A DNA stretch of 64,000 bases from Nocardioides sp. YIM 152315 (GCF_029210375.1 NZ_JARGER010000042.1:186001-250000); one strand, 5' to 3'. Positions 50,701-62,062 are shown, counted from the first letter of the stretch. A program made the numbers and translations. Notes: a model not told the origin generated them from the sequence alone.

Positions 50701-53424
50701 CTGGTGCTGGCCGGGCACGGTGCCGACTTCGTCACCACCGGCAACGACCTCAAGTCGGTCTTCGGCAGCACCGGGGACGACGTGATCATGGGCGGCAACG
50801 GCCGGGAGACGGTCTTCGCCGGCGAGGGTCACGACTGGCTGCAGGGTGGCGCGCACGCCGACCTGCTCCAGGGCGACAACGCCAACCAGTTCCAGAACAA
50901 CCCCCACGGCGGGCACGACGTCGTCGACGGCGGGCCCGGCAACGACGACGTGGAGGGCGAGGGCGGCGACGACATCCTCATCGGACGCGGCGCCGGCACC
51001 GACCGGATGGAGGGCATGCACGGGTACGACTGGGTGACCTACCGCGGCGACGACAGCGGCGTGGACGTCGACCTGCTGTTCACGACGCTGCAGCGGCCGG
51101 ACAACCAGGCGATCCGCGACCGGTTCGACCTGGTCGAGGCGATCTCGGGCGGTGGCGGCGACGACGTGCTGCGCGGCATGGGCAAGTCGGTCGACGACAT
51201 CCCGGACGCCGACCTCGACTCGCACAAGCTGAGCCAGGCGTCCCTGGACCGCATCGCGGGGCTCGAGGCGATGCTCGACCCGGGCCACGTCCAGAACTAC
51301 GCCGACCGGTTCATGCCGCAGGACGTCGGGTTCGACACCGACGGCGTCAGCAACCTGCTGATCGGCGGCTCGGGAAGCGACCTGTTCGAGAGCCGCGTCG
51401 GTGACGACTTCATCGACGGGGACGCCTACCTCGACGTCTACCTGGTCGCCGACGGCGTCCGGTACGACGACGCGGCCGACGCCCAGCTGCAGGCCGGCGT
51501 CTTCGACGGCACGATCGACCCGGGCAGCATCGACATCGTCCGCGAGATCGTGGTCGACCCGGACCAGACGGGCGTGCTCGACACGGCCGTGTTCAGCGCC
51601 AGCAGCGCCCAGTACACGATCCGGGACCTGGGCGACGGGTACTGGGAGGTTGCCCACAACCTCACGGAGGAGGAGGCCGAGGAGGCCGAGGGCCAGGACA
51701 TCCTGCGCAACGTGGAGCTGGTCCGGTTCTCCAACGGCTGCTTCGTCCTCGCGACGATGGAGTCGTGCGGCGACTTCGGCAGCGCGGAGATCACCTACCC
51801 GGGTGCCGCTCCGGTCGAGGACCAGCCGGTGACCGGCACGGTGACGTTCGACAGCGAGGTCGTGGCCGATCCGCAGGACATCTCCTTCCGGTGGATGGCC
51901 ACGGACTTCGAGGACGTCAACGGCCAGGCCGACTGGCTGACGGCCGAGGTCCAGTCGGTCGATCGCGACGCGGACTGCACCACCGTCGACGGCTCGCTCA
52001 CCTGCAGCGTGCAGTTCCGGCCCGGTGATGCGGAGTTCGACACGGCGCTGCGCATCGAGGTCACCTTCCTCGACGGCGGCGTGCTGCGCTCGATCATCTC
52101 GCCGGTGACCACCGCCGGAGTGATCGGGGTCAACGACGCGCCGACATCTCCGGTGCTGAGCACCGACTCACCGGTCGTCGGCAGCCGGATCAGTGCCTCT
52201 GGCCTCGCCGACGACGACGGCCTCGAGGAGGCCGGGGAGACCATGCGGTGGCTGTGGCAGACCTCGGCCGACCTCGGTGGGCCGTGGACCACGGTCGCGG
52301 ACAACCCGTTCAACATCAGGGGCTACATCCCGACCCCGGCACACGCCAACCGGTTCGTGCGCGTCGTCGCCAGCTACACCGACGACCACGGGACCGCGGA
52401 GGAGGCCGCGTCGGCTCCGGCGCCCAACCGGATCGCCGGCGACGGCAGCGCTCCCGCGGTGGTGCCACCGGCGGCCCCGAGCCTGCTGGCCGCACCGTCG
52501 GTGAGCCCCCAGGGCATCACCGTGAGCTGGCAGGCACCGGAGTTCGACGGCAACTCGGCGATCACCGGCTACCGGGTGACGGCACGGCGCGGCGGCGAGG
52601 TGGCCGCCCACCGCACCGTCGGGTCCGACCGGACCAGCATGGTGTTCACCGGCCTCGACCCCGGCGCGGCGTACCGGTTCTCCGTCGCGGCGCTCAACGC
52701 CGCCGGCGTCGGTCCGGAGTCCGGCGAGAGCGAGGCGGTCCGGCCCAGCGCGGACCCGGACCCCGGCCCGGGTGCGGGGACCGGCACCGGCACGGGGACC
52801 GGCACCGGGACCGGCACCGGCGCGGGTGCCGCACCGGGCACCGGTCCGGTGAACCGGCTCGCCACCGGCAGGCCGGCCGTCCGGTTCGCGGCTCGAGGCA
52901 CGCTGCTCAAGGCCACCCGCGGCACCGTCGCCGACGGGAACGGCCTCGGCGACCTGGACTGGAGCTGGGAGCGGCGGACCCGCGCCGGCTGGGTCGCGCT
53001 GCCGGCCAGCGGCAGCAGGCTGCCGGTGACCGACCGGCTGCGCGGCCACCGGGTCCGCGCGGTGGCGGCGTTCTCGGACAGCGCCGGGTTCTCCGAGAGC
53101 CGGGTGTCCGCCGCGGTGAAGGTGCGGCGCACCGCTCCGGGTCGCCCGGGCGTGCGCGTGAAGCCCGGCAAGCGTGGCGGCGCCACGACCGTCCGGGCGG
53201 CCTGGACCGCACCGACCGCGACCGGCGGTCGGACCATCCGGGGCTACCGGGTGACGGTGGTGCGCGCCGCGAGCGGCAAGGCGGTCCGGAGCCGCCAGGT
53301 CGGGCCGGACCGGGGGATCCTCTCCTTCCGCCTGCCGGAAGGCACCTACCGAGTCCGCGTCAGCGCCTGGAGCAGGTCCGGTCGAGGGCTGGAGGCCGTC
53401 TCCGAGAGGGTGACCGCGCGGTGA
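47752..53424 (+). CDS. Secreted animal-type haem peroxidase with RTX calcium-binding repeats and fibronectin III domains
   Basis: Giant extracellular protein of 1890 residues. A Sec signal (RIRRLARPCVGG, hydrophobic core, ARAA) ends about residue 42. The haem peroxidase domain spans about 70-880. FFGQFFDHGLDL carries Asp233 and the distal His234, and YRFGHS carries the proximal His595. In LTAVHHIFHSEHNRM, Ser481 replaces the Arg of the animal REHNR motif. RTX-type GGxGxDxxx repeats cover about 925-1100. A fibronectin III domain lies at about 1575-1665, followed by seven Gly-Thr repeats and a second fibronectin-like domain at the end. No LPXTG or C-terminal anchor is seen. GGGGAG precedes the ATG. 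Substrate and role (oxidative halogenation, defence, adhesion) are unknown. Confidence 0.88.
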   Translation: MKRDGSSAVRIRRLARPCVGGLVALALAVGGVGLATAPARAATDGDPDFLLIEEDLEHILKQIQVAEAHAAGKRLLCDQPTDTSGKCVTDPALPVGLRTVDGSFNNLLHPSFGSSDRAFPRLLPSVWRPGEAAPPGAPPNPAGATDPCQDAAPTCYAQTSGFVYDTDPRTISNLIVDQSEANPAALNAYEASVEAGQPATLEDGQVFIPNSTADEALSAPFNAWFTFFGQFFDHGLDLVNKGGNGTVVVPLQPDDPLIAGADGELDTADDLPPSRRFLMLTRATRLPGPDGTIGTADDQHNNQTTPFIDQNQTYTSHPSHQVFLREYELVDGKPHATGRLLDGTLPDGSTGGLPTWNDVKAQARDLLGIELVDTDALNVPMLATDLYGNFVPGPNGFPQLMTAGGAVEGAAGAGAIPTADAMRTNHAFLDDIANGATPVENSDPNAPPGYDNVALGEHFVTGDGRGNENIGLTAVHHIFHSEHNRMIGEIEEILDKPENAELKKAFQGLDNDYSELLGERLPSGPEADDWSYEERLFQAAKFPTEMQYQHLVFEEFARKVQPAIDAIVLNENSYDATINPAIKAEFAHVVYRFGHSMLTEEIERNLPGTDVGSVSLLAGFLNPRSYDDNGTLTPEQAAGAIVNGTTNQVGGQIDEFVIGTLRNNLLGLPLDLATINIARSRDAGVPPLQVARKTFFDESGDPMLEPYSSWTDFGLSLKNGDNFGRTTSYPNASLVNFVAAYGTHPSITGVGTVVGKRAAATLLVNGGEGAPADREAFMNSTGGWAVADGTNTGLENVDFWVGGLAEALEPFGGMLGSTFNYVFEKQLEDLQFGDRFYYLFRNQGNQLFSALEGNSFAGLIQRNTDASLLPADIFAIQDPFIDLESLPDPLPEGLTQAPDGTWRWDGDEHIEIHGNRTEADRIRAGQGDDALWGYGGDDRIEGGSGNDSHVGGQGDDILTDTFGDDNIKGGFGDDAIKAGAGDDLVLAGHGADFVTTGNDLKSVFGSTGDDVIMGGNGRETVFAGEGHDWLQGGAHADLLQGDNANQFQNNPHGGHDVVDGGPGNDDVEGEGGDDILIGRGAGTDRMEGMHGYDWVTYRGDDSGVDVDLLFTTLQRPDNQAIRDRFDLVEAISGGGGDDVLRGMGKSVDDIPDADLDSHKLSQASLDRIAGLEAMLDPGHVQNYADRFMPQDVGFDTDGVSNLLIGGSGSDLFESRVGDDFIDGDAYLDVYLVADGVRYDDAADAQLQAGVFDGTIDPGSIDIVREIVVDPDQTGVLDTAVFSASSAQYTIRDLGDGYWEVAHNLTEEEAEEAEGQDILRNVELVRFSNGCFVLATMESCGDFGSAEITYPGAAPVEDQPVTGTVTFDSEVVADPQDISFRWMATDFEDVNGQADWLTAEVQSVDRDADCTTVDGSLTCSVQFRPGDAEFDTALRIEVTFLDGGVLRSIISPVTTAGVIGVNDAPTSPVLSTDSPVVGSRISASGLADDDGLEEAGETMRWLWQTSADLGGPWTTVADNPFNIRGYIPTPAHANRFVRVVASYTDDHGTAEEAASAPAPNRIAGDGSAPAVVPPAAPSLLAAPSVSPQGITVSWQAPEFDGNSAITGYRVTARRGGEVAAHRTVGSDRTSMVFTGLDPGAAYRFSVAALNAAGVGPESGESEAVRPSADPDPGPGAGTGTGTGTGTGTGTGAGAAPGTGPVNRLATGRPAVRFAARGTLLKATRGTVADGNGLGDLDWSWERRTRAGWVALPASGSRLPVTDRLRGHRVRAVAAFSDSAGFSESRVSAAVKVRRTAPGRPGVRVKPGKRGGATTVRAAWTAPTATGGRTIRGYRVTVVRAASGKAVRSRQVGPDRGILSFRLPEGTYRVRVSAWSRSGRGLEAVSERVTAR
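52777..52818 (+). repeat. Gly-Thr dipeptide repeat tract in the peroxidase gene
   Basis: Seven consecutive Gly-Thr codon pairs (GGN ACN) encode a flexible linker at residues 1676-1689, between the two fibronectin-like regions. The near-identical 6-bp units could vary in number by slippage in frame. Confidence 0.9.
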
Positions 53425-53444
53425 GGTAGGTGACGAGAGGCACG

Positions 53445-53477
53445 CGGCCCGGACCGGTTCCCCCCTGGTCCGGGCCG
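53445..53477 (+). terminator. Hairpin terminator after the peroxidase gene
   Basis: GGCCCGGACC (53446-53455) pairs perfectly with GGTCCGGGCC (53467-53476), extended by one more C-G pair, over an 11-nt loop. A weakly T-rich tail (TGCTGTCTTGTC) follows. It isolates the peroxidase transcript from the regulator gene. Confidence 0.7.
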
Positions 53478-53504
53478 TCGTGCTGTCTTGTCGGCGAGGA
53501 TCGT

Positions 53505-53514
53505 CCAAATTTGG
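53505..53514. promoter_or_regulatory. AT-rich palindrome CCAAATTTGG upstream of the SARP gene
   Basis: A perfect 10-bp palindrome in very GC-rich surroundings, within GTCCAAATTTGGGGAC. It lies 101 nt before the SARP start. Position and base composition suggest an operator or promoter element, possibly for autoregulation. Confidence 0.4.
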
Positions 53515-53615
53515 GGACCCGGTGCGGAAGACGCTGCGCGCACCACGTGATGAGTCGTGTAGTCGGACCACGGGGGACGAGTGTGGTCGGCCCCGGTCAT
53601 CTGGCGGAGGTGCGC

Positions 53616-55022
53616 ATGCCCGCGAGGCTCAACCTGCTGGGAACCATGGTGTTCGAGCGTCAGGACGGCGTCGTGGTCGACGCGGGCGCGGTGCCGACCG
53701 TGAAGGCGCTGGACCTGCTCCGTCTCCTGGTGGGCGCGCGGGGCTGGACGTGTGCGGACCACTACGTCGGGCAGCTCTGGCCGGCGGCCGACACCGGTCG
53801 TGGCCGGGGCAGCCTGCGCACCGCGATGGCACAGCTGCGCAAGGTCCTCGGCCCCGAGGTGCTGAGTCGGTCGGGCGACCTCATCGCGCTCGGTGAGGTC
53901 GGCAGCGACGTCGGTCGGCTTCGAGAGCTGTCCGAGCAGGCCGACCACGCCTGGCACTCGGGTCAGTGCCTCGAGGTCGTCACGCTGGTGCGCGAGGCGA
54001 TGGAGACCTGCGGCGGGGACCTCGTCGTCTCCGGATCCTCCTGCGACGCCGTCTACGAGCTGCGCGACGAGCTCCGGGGACTGCGGCACCGGATGCTGCT
54101 GGACGGTGCCGCTGCCGCCGCTCGGCTGGGCTGGATGCGCGAGAGCCTCGAGATGGCGCACCTCGCGGACGGCCTGGGCCGGACGGAGGCGTCGGCGCGG
54201 GCACTCATGGTCGCGCACTCCGGCCTGGGCGAGACCCGGCTGGCGATCGACACCTTCGAGCGCCTGCGCGAGCAGCTCGCCGACGACTACGGGGTGCAGC
54301 CGTCGCCCCGGTCCCGCGCGCTCTACCTGCAGGTGGTGACCGCGGGGGAGCAGCAGCGGTGCACCCCCGCGGAGCACCACGCGGACCTGGTCGAGGAGGT
54401 CGCACGGGTCATCAGGTTCCTCGGTGCGGGCCCGGCGGCGAGCGGCATCGTGTGGCTGCTCGGCGAGCCCGGCTCGGGCCGCGGCACCGTCGCCCGGCAG
54501 GCGGCCCGGCTGGCCGAGAGCGCCTTCGGCCGGACCTCGGCCGCGGTCGAGGTGCTCCCCGAGATCGTCGACGTGGACGCGCTCGAGGCGCAGCGTCTGC
54601 GCCGCGAGGCCCGGGAGGACCAGTGCGTGCTCGTCGTCCCGATCCGCAGCGAGATCAACGACGCGGTCCGGGGCGGCGACGTGGTCGTCGAAGTCGGGCG
54701 ACTCGGCCGCGTCGAGTTCCGCGCGCTGCTCAGCCAGCTGCTGCAGGACCGTGCGGCCCCGCCCCTGGAGGCGCGGCTGTGGACCACGTCGGGCGGGCTG
54801 GCCGGTCGGCTGTGCCGCACGGTGCGCCGACTCGTCCAGGACGGTGAGCTCGCCTGGACGCCGGACGGTGTCGACGTCGCCGTCCGCGGGGCGACCCGAC
54901 GCCTGACGCGTCGCCAACGGGTCGGCACCGGGGTCCGGGCGATGTTCGCACCCGTGCTGGTCGACCTCGGCGGCTTCCTCTCCTCCGCCGAGTCCGCGCT
55001 GCTGCCGGTGCTCGCCGCCTGA
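53616..55022 (+). CDS. SARP/BTAD-type transcriptional regulator with degenerate P-loop
   Basis: Regulator of 468 residues. The N-terminal winged helix (residues about 1-95, ending RTAMAQLRKVLG) is followed by the bacterial transcriptional activator domain (about 100-245, ending DDYGVQPSPRSRALYLQVV). The C-terminal part has GEPGSGRGT at about residue 283, a Walker A with Arg in place of Lys and Gly in place of Ser/Thr, so ATP hydrolysis is doubtful. ATG 53616 has GGCGGAGG just upstream and opens directly into the DNA-binding fold. Longer in-frame starts back to 53430 would add an unstructured stretch. It probably regulates the adjacent peroxidase, by position only. Confidence 0.82.
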   Translation: MPARLNLLGTMVFERQDGVVVDAGAVPTVKALDLLRLLVGARGWTCADHYVGQLWPAADTGRGRGSLRTAMAQLRKVLGPEVLSRSGDLIALGEVGSDVGRLRELSEQADHAWHSGQCLEVVTLVREAMETCGGDLVVSGSSCDAVYELRDELRGLRHRMLLDGAAAAARLGWMRESLEMAHLADGLGRTEASARALMVAHSGLGETRLAIDTFERLREQLADDYGVQPSPRSRALYLQVVTAGEQQRCTPAEHHADLVEEVARVIRFLGAGPAASGIVWLLGEPGSGRGTVARQAARLAESAFGRTSAAVEVLPEIVDVDALEAQRLRREAREDQCVLVVPIRSEINDAVRGGDVVVEVGRLGRVEFRALLSQLLQDRAAPPLEARLWTTSGGLAGRLCRTVRRLVQDGELAWTPDGVDVAVRGATRRLTRRQRVGTGVRAMFAPVLVDLGGFLSSAESALLPVLAA

Positions 55023-55082
55023 GGCGCGCCGACGCGGCACCGCTCCGGCGAGACGACGCGCGTCCTGCGGCCGAGCCGCTGA

Positions 55083-55141
55083 TAGCATCGGCGACGCTCG
55101 ACATCCTTTAACGACCCGTCCCGTGAGGCGGAGAAGGAGGT
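55083..55141 (+). promoter_or_regulatory. carA promoter and PyrR-binding leader element (copy 2)
   Basis: TAGCAT (55083-55088) is the likely -10. The 35-nt element at 55107-55141 repeats the pyrR leader with a single change (55115), including GTCCCGTGAGGC and the Shine-Dalgarno GGAGAAGGAGG. The distance from -10 to element is 18 nt in both leaders. PyrR made at 44761 should therefore repress carA translation in trans. Confidence 0.8.
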
Positions 55142-55146
55142 ACGGC

Positions 55147-56390
55147 GTGCCCCCGCATGCCCCTGACACCCCGGCTCGGTCGGGACCCGCGGTCCTGGTC
55201 CTCGAGGACGGCCGCACGTTCCACGGCGAGGCCTACGGCGCCGTCGGCGAGACGTACGGCGAGGCGGTCTTCAACACCGGCATGACCGGCTACCAGGAGA
55301 CGCTCACCGACCCGTCCTACCACCGCCAGGTCGTCGTGATGACCGCGCCCCACGTCGGCAACACCGGCGTCAACGACGAGGACCCGGAGAGCGGGAGGAT
55401 CTGGGTGGCGGGCTACGTGGTCCGCGACCCCGCGCGCCGCGCCTCCAGCTGGCGGTCGCGCCGCAGCCTCGACGACGCCCTGCGCGAGCAGGGGGTCGTC
55501 GGCATCTCCGGCATCGACACGCGCGCGCTCACCCGCCACCTGCGCGAGCGCGGCGCGATGCGGGTCGGCATCTCGTCGACCGGGGCCGACCCGGCGGCGC
55601 TGCTCGAACGGGTCAAGGCGTCCGTCGAGATGGCCGGCTCCGAGCTCGCCTCCGAGGTGTCGACGGGGGAGACCTACGTCGTCCCGGCCGTCGGCGAGAA
55701 GCGCTTCACCGTCGCCGCGCTCGACCTCGGCATCAAGTCCATGACGCCGCACCGGATGGCCGAGCGCGGCATCGAGGTGCACGTGCTGCCCGCCACCGCC
55801 ACGCTCGACGAGGTCAAGGCGATCGACCCGGACGGCCTGTTCTACTCCAACGGCCCCGGCGACCCGGCCGCGACCACGCACCAGATCGAGGTGCTGCAGG
55901 GCGCCCTGGCCGAGGAGATCCCCTACTTCGGCATCTGCTTCGGCAACCAGCTCTTCGGCCGGGCGCTGGGCTTCGGCACCTACAAGCTCAAGTACGGCCA
56001 CCGCGGCATCAACCAGCCCGTCATGGACCGCACCACCGGCAAGACCGAGGTCACCGCCCACAACCACGGCTTCGCCGTCGACGCCCCGCTCGACGGGTCG
56101 ACGACCACGCCGTACGGCGAGGCGAGCGTCAGCCACGTCTGCCTCAACGACGACGTCGTCGAGGGGCTCGAGCTCCGCGACGCCGGCGGGAGGCTCAAGG
56201 GCTTCTCCGTCCAGTACCACCCGGAGGCCGCCGCCGGACCGCACGACGCGGCGTACCTCTTCGACCGGTTCGTCGACCTGATGGGTGGTGTCGAGACAGG
56301 CGCTAGCGCGCCTTCCTCAACCGACGTTCCGGTGGTTGAGGAGGTTGCGCAGCAACCGTCTCGAAACCACGTCGAGGGAGAGGGCGCCTG

Positions 56391-56391
<1 letters not shown>
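55147..56391 (+). CDS. carA: Carbamoyl-phosphate synthase small subunit with repeat-derived C-terminal tail
   Basis: Glutaminase subunit (414 residues) supplying ammonia to CarB for carbamoyl phosphate in pyrimidine and arginine synthesis. The catalytic triad is Cys264 (FGICFGNQ), His358 and Glu360 (QYHPEA). NGPGDPAA is present. The conserved protein ends around FDRFVDLM. Residues 380-414 (from GGVETGASAPSST to NHVEGEGA) are encoded by palindromic repeats. GTG 55147 is 6 nt after AAGGAGG. The stop overlaps carB. Confidence 0.95.
56284..56370 (+). repeat. Two palindromic repeat units forming the 3' end of carA
   Basis: Unit 1 (56284-56326) matches the pyrC repeat at 46391-46433. Unit 2 (56332-56370) is a different imperfect palindrome, with GGTTGC (56343-56348) and GCAACC (56352-56357) at its centre and GTGGTT / AACCAC at its ends. 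Both are translated. Confidence 0.85.
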
Positions 56392-59698
<3,307 letters not shown>

Positions 59699-59702
<4 letters not shown>

Positions 59703-60697
59703 TCTACCGCACCCTCTTCGACCACGGCCTGACCCGGACCGACGCCGAGCGGGCCCACCGCACCGCGTTCCGGGCGATCCGCGCGGCGCGGCCGGTCACC
59801 CGGCTCCGTCGTACGCCGGGCACGCCGGTGCACGCGATGGGGCTGACCTTCCCGAACGTGCTGGGGCTGGCGGCGGGCTTCGACAAGAACGCCGTGGGCA
59901 TCGACGGCCTCGGCGCGCTGGGCTTCGGCCACGTCGAGATCGGCACCGTGACGGGGGAGGGACAGCCGGGCAACCCGCAGCCGCGGCTCTTCCGGCTCAC
60001 CGAGGACCGTGCGGTCGTCAACCGGATGGGCTTCAACAACGACGGCGCCGAGGTGGTCGCGGCCCGGCTGAGAGCCCGCGGCCGCCGGCCCGGGCCGATC
60101 CTGGGGATCAACATCGGCAAGTCGAAGGTCGTCCCGGAGGACGACGCGGTCCGCGACTACGAGAAGTCCGCGCGACTGCTGACGCCGTACGCCGACTACC
60201 TGGTCGTCAACGTGAGCTCGCCGAACACGCCCGGCCTGCGCAACCTCCAGGCGGTGGAGAAGCTCGAGCCGATCCTCACCTCGGTGCAGAGGCTGGCCCT
60301 GGGCAAGCCGCTGCTCGTGAAGATCGCGCCCGACCTGGCCGACGACGACGTGCTCGACGTCGCCGACCTGGCGCTGGCGATCGGGTTGGACGGGATCATC
60401 GCCACCAACACGACGATCTCGCGCGACGGGCTGCGCACGCCGTCCTCGAAGGTCGAGGAGATCGGCGCCGGCGGCCTCTCCGGACGCCCGCTCACCGATC
60501 GCTCGCTCGAGGTGCTCCGGCTGCTGCGGGGCCGGGTCGGCCCCAACCTGTGTCTGATCGGCGTCGGCGGCATCACGACGATCGCGGACGCTCGCGCGCG
60601 CCTGGACGCGGGCGCCACGCTCCTGCAGGGCTACACCGCGTTCATCTACGAGGGCCCCTCCTGGCCCCGCCGGATCGTCCGAGGGGCGTCGGGGTGA
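59699..60697 (+). CDS. pyrD: Dihydroorotate dehydrogenase (quinone), class 2
   Basis: FMN enzyme of 332 residues that oxidises dihydroorotate and passes electrons to quinone at the membrane. Class 2 features are the N-terminal helical extension (IYRTLFDHGLTRTDAERAHR) and the catalytic serine Ser173 in NVSSPNTPGLRNLQ. FMN-binding GLAAGFDKNA and IGVGGI are visible. ATG 59699 overlaps the carB stop (ATGA). A hairpin (60709-60729) follows before pyrF. Confidence 0.95.
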
Positions 60698-60708
60698 CGG
60701 CGCTCGCC

Positions 60709-60729
60709 GGCGGTGGCTCCTCCACCGCC
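60709..60729 (+). terminator. Hairpin between pyrD and pyrF
   Basis: GGCGGTGG (60709-60716) pairs perfectly with CCACCGCC (60722-60729) over a 5-nt loop, 11 nt after the pyrD stop. No T-run follows. It may reduce read-through or stabilise the upstream mRNA. Confidence 0.5.
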
Positions 60730-60782
60730 TCGGACGCGGAGATCGGTGGATCTCCCATCGCACACTGGACCGAAGGAGCACC

Positions 60783-61595
60783 ATGACGTTCGGCAACCGG
60801 TTCCACGCCGCACTGGCCGACCGCGGACCCTTCTGCGTCGGCATCGACCCGCACGCCGCGCTGCTGCACGAGTGGGGCCTCGGCGACGACGTGGCGGGGC
60901 TCGAGCGGCTCGCGCTGACGGTCGTCGAGGCGGTCGCGCCGTACGCCTCGGTCGTCAAGCCGCAGTCGGCCTTCTACGAGCGCTTCGGCAGTCGCGGGAT
61001 CGCCGTCCTCGAGCGGGTGATCGCCGAGTCCCGGTCGGCCGGCGCCCTGGTCCTGCTCGACGTCAAGCGCGGCGACATCGGCTCGACCAGCCAGGCGTAC
61101 GCCGACGCCTACCTCGACCAGAGCTCGCCACTCGCCAGCGACGCGATCACCGCCAGCCCCTACCTGGGCTTCGGGTCCCTGGACCCGATGATCGACACCG
61201 CCCGCAAGCACGACGCCGGGGTCTTCGTGCTGGCACTGACCTCCAACAAGGAGGGCCCCGAGGTCCAGCACGCCCGGGCCGACGGCGGCACCGTCGCCGG
61301 ACGGGTGCTCGACCACCTGCGCCGCCTCAACGCCGACGCGACGCCTCTCGGCTCGTTCGGTGCCGTGATCGGTGCGACGATCGACGACAGCACCGAGGAC
61401 TTCGCGTTCAACGGACCGATCCTCGCGCCGGGCTACGGCGCCCAGGGCGGCACCGCGGCCGACGTGCGCCGGATCTTCGGCGCCAGCGCGGCCGTCGTGA
61501 CCCCCAGCTCCTCGCGCGAGGTGCTGCGACTCGGCCCCGACGTCGCTGCGCTGCGCGACGCCGTACGACGCACCAACGACGAGCTGCGCAGGTGA
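60783..61595 (+). CDS. pyrF: Orotidine 5'-phosphate decarboxylase, type 2
   Basis: Final enzyme of UMP synthesis (270 residues). The catalytic Asp-x-Lys-x-x-Asp is LDVKRGD (Asp93, Lys95, Asp98). VGIDPH at the N-terminus and LAPGYGAQGG near the end are typical of the long, mycobacterial-type enzyme. GAAGGAGC precedes the ATG by 4 nt. The stop overlaps the following lipoprotein gene (GTGA). Confidence 0.95.
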   Translation: MTFGNRFHAALADRGPFCVGIDPHAALLHEWGLGDDVAGLERLALTVVEAVAPYASVVKPQSAFYERFGSRGIAVLERVIAESRSAGALVLLDVKRGDIGSTSQAYADAYLDQSSPLASDAITASPYLGFGSLDPMIDTARKHDAGVFVLALTSNKEGPEVQHARADGGTVAGRVLDHLRRLNADATPLGSFGAVIGATIDDSTEDFAFNGPILAPGYGAQGGTAADVRRIFGASAAVVTPSSSREVLRLGPDVAALRDAVRRTNDELRR

Positions 61596-62023
61596 GGCGA
61601 CTCCTCGTCCTGCTGCTGGCCGTGGTCCTGCTCGGCGGGTGCGGCGACGACGCCGACGACTACTGCGACGCGGTCGCCGACCGCCAGGAGGAGCTGAGCG
61701 AGGTCGTTGGTGCGGGGCAGCCCGACGCGCTCCTCCAGTCGCTCGACATCCTCCGCGAGCTCCAGGATCGGGCGCCGTCCGACATCTCCGACGAGTGGCA
61801 GCAGGTGGTCGGCAGCATCGAGGGCCTCCGCGACGCGCTCGACGACGCCGGTGTCGACGCCGCCGCGTACGACCCGCAGCACCCGCCCGCCGGCCTCGCC
61901 GCGGCGCAGAGGAAGGCCATCGCCGACGCGGCCACGCGACTCGGCAGCGCCGAGACCGCGCAGGCGCTGCAGGACCTCGACCAGCAGGCGCGCGACGTCT
62001 GCCACACACCGCTGACGCTCTGA
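61592..62023 (+). CDS. Small lipoprotein of unknown function
   Basis: Protein of 143 residues. The signal RRLLVLLLAVVLLGGC is a lipobox ending at Cys17, so the mature protein should be membrane-anchored outside the cell. The mature part is acidic and helical with two Cys (DDYCDAV and ARDVCHT), perhaps a disulfide. Translationally coupled to pyrF by GTGA. I do not recognise the family. Its position between pyrF and mihF suggests only co-expression. Confidence 0.75.
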   Translation: MRRLLVLLLAVVLLGGCGDDADDYCDAVADRQEELSEVVGAGQPDALLQSLDILRELQDRAPSDISDEWQQVVGSIEGLRDALDDAGVDAAAYDPQHPPAGLAAAQRKAIADAATRLGSAETAQALQDLDQQARDVCHTPLTL

Positions 62024-62056
62024 GCGTCCCGATTGCTGGGGCGAGACGGTTCTGAC

Positions 62057-62062
62057 TAGATT
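62057..62062 (+). promoter_or_regulatory. Putative -10 box of mihF (TAGATT)
   Basis: TAGATT gives an expected start near 62069, about 55 nt before the mihF GTG, leaving room for the AGAAGGA Shine-Dalgarno sequence. Confidence 0.5.

Noticed and set aside
53430..53615. GTG 53430 as the SARP start
   Set aside because: It would add 62 unstructured residues, run through the AT-rich palindrome and lack the Shine-Dalgarno sequence found before ATG 53616.
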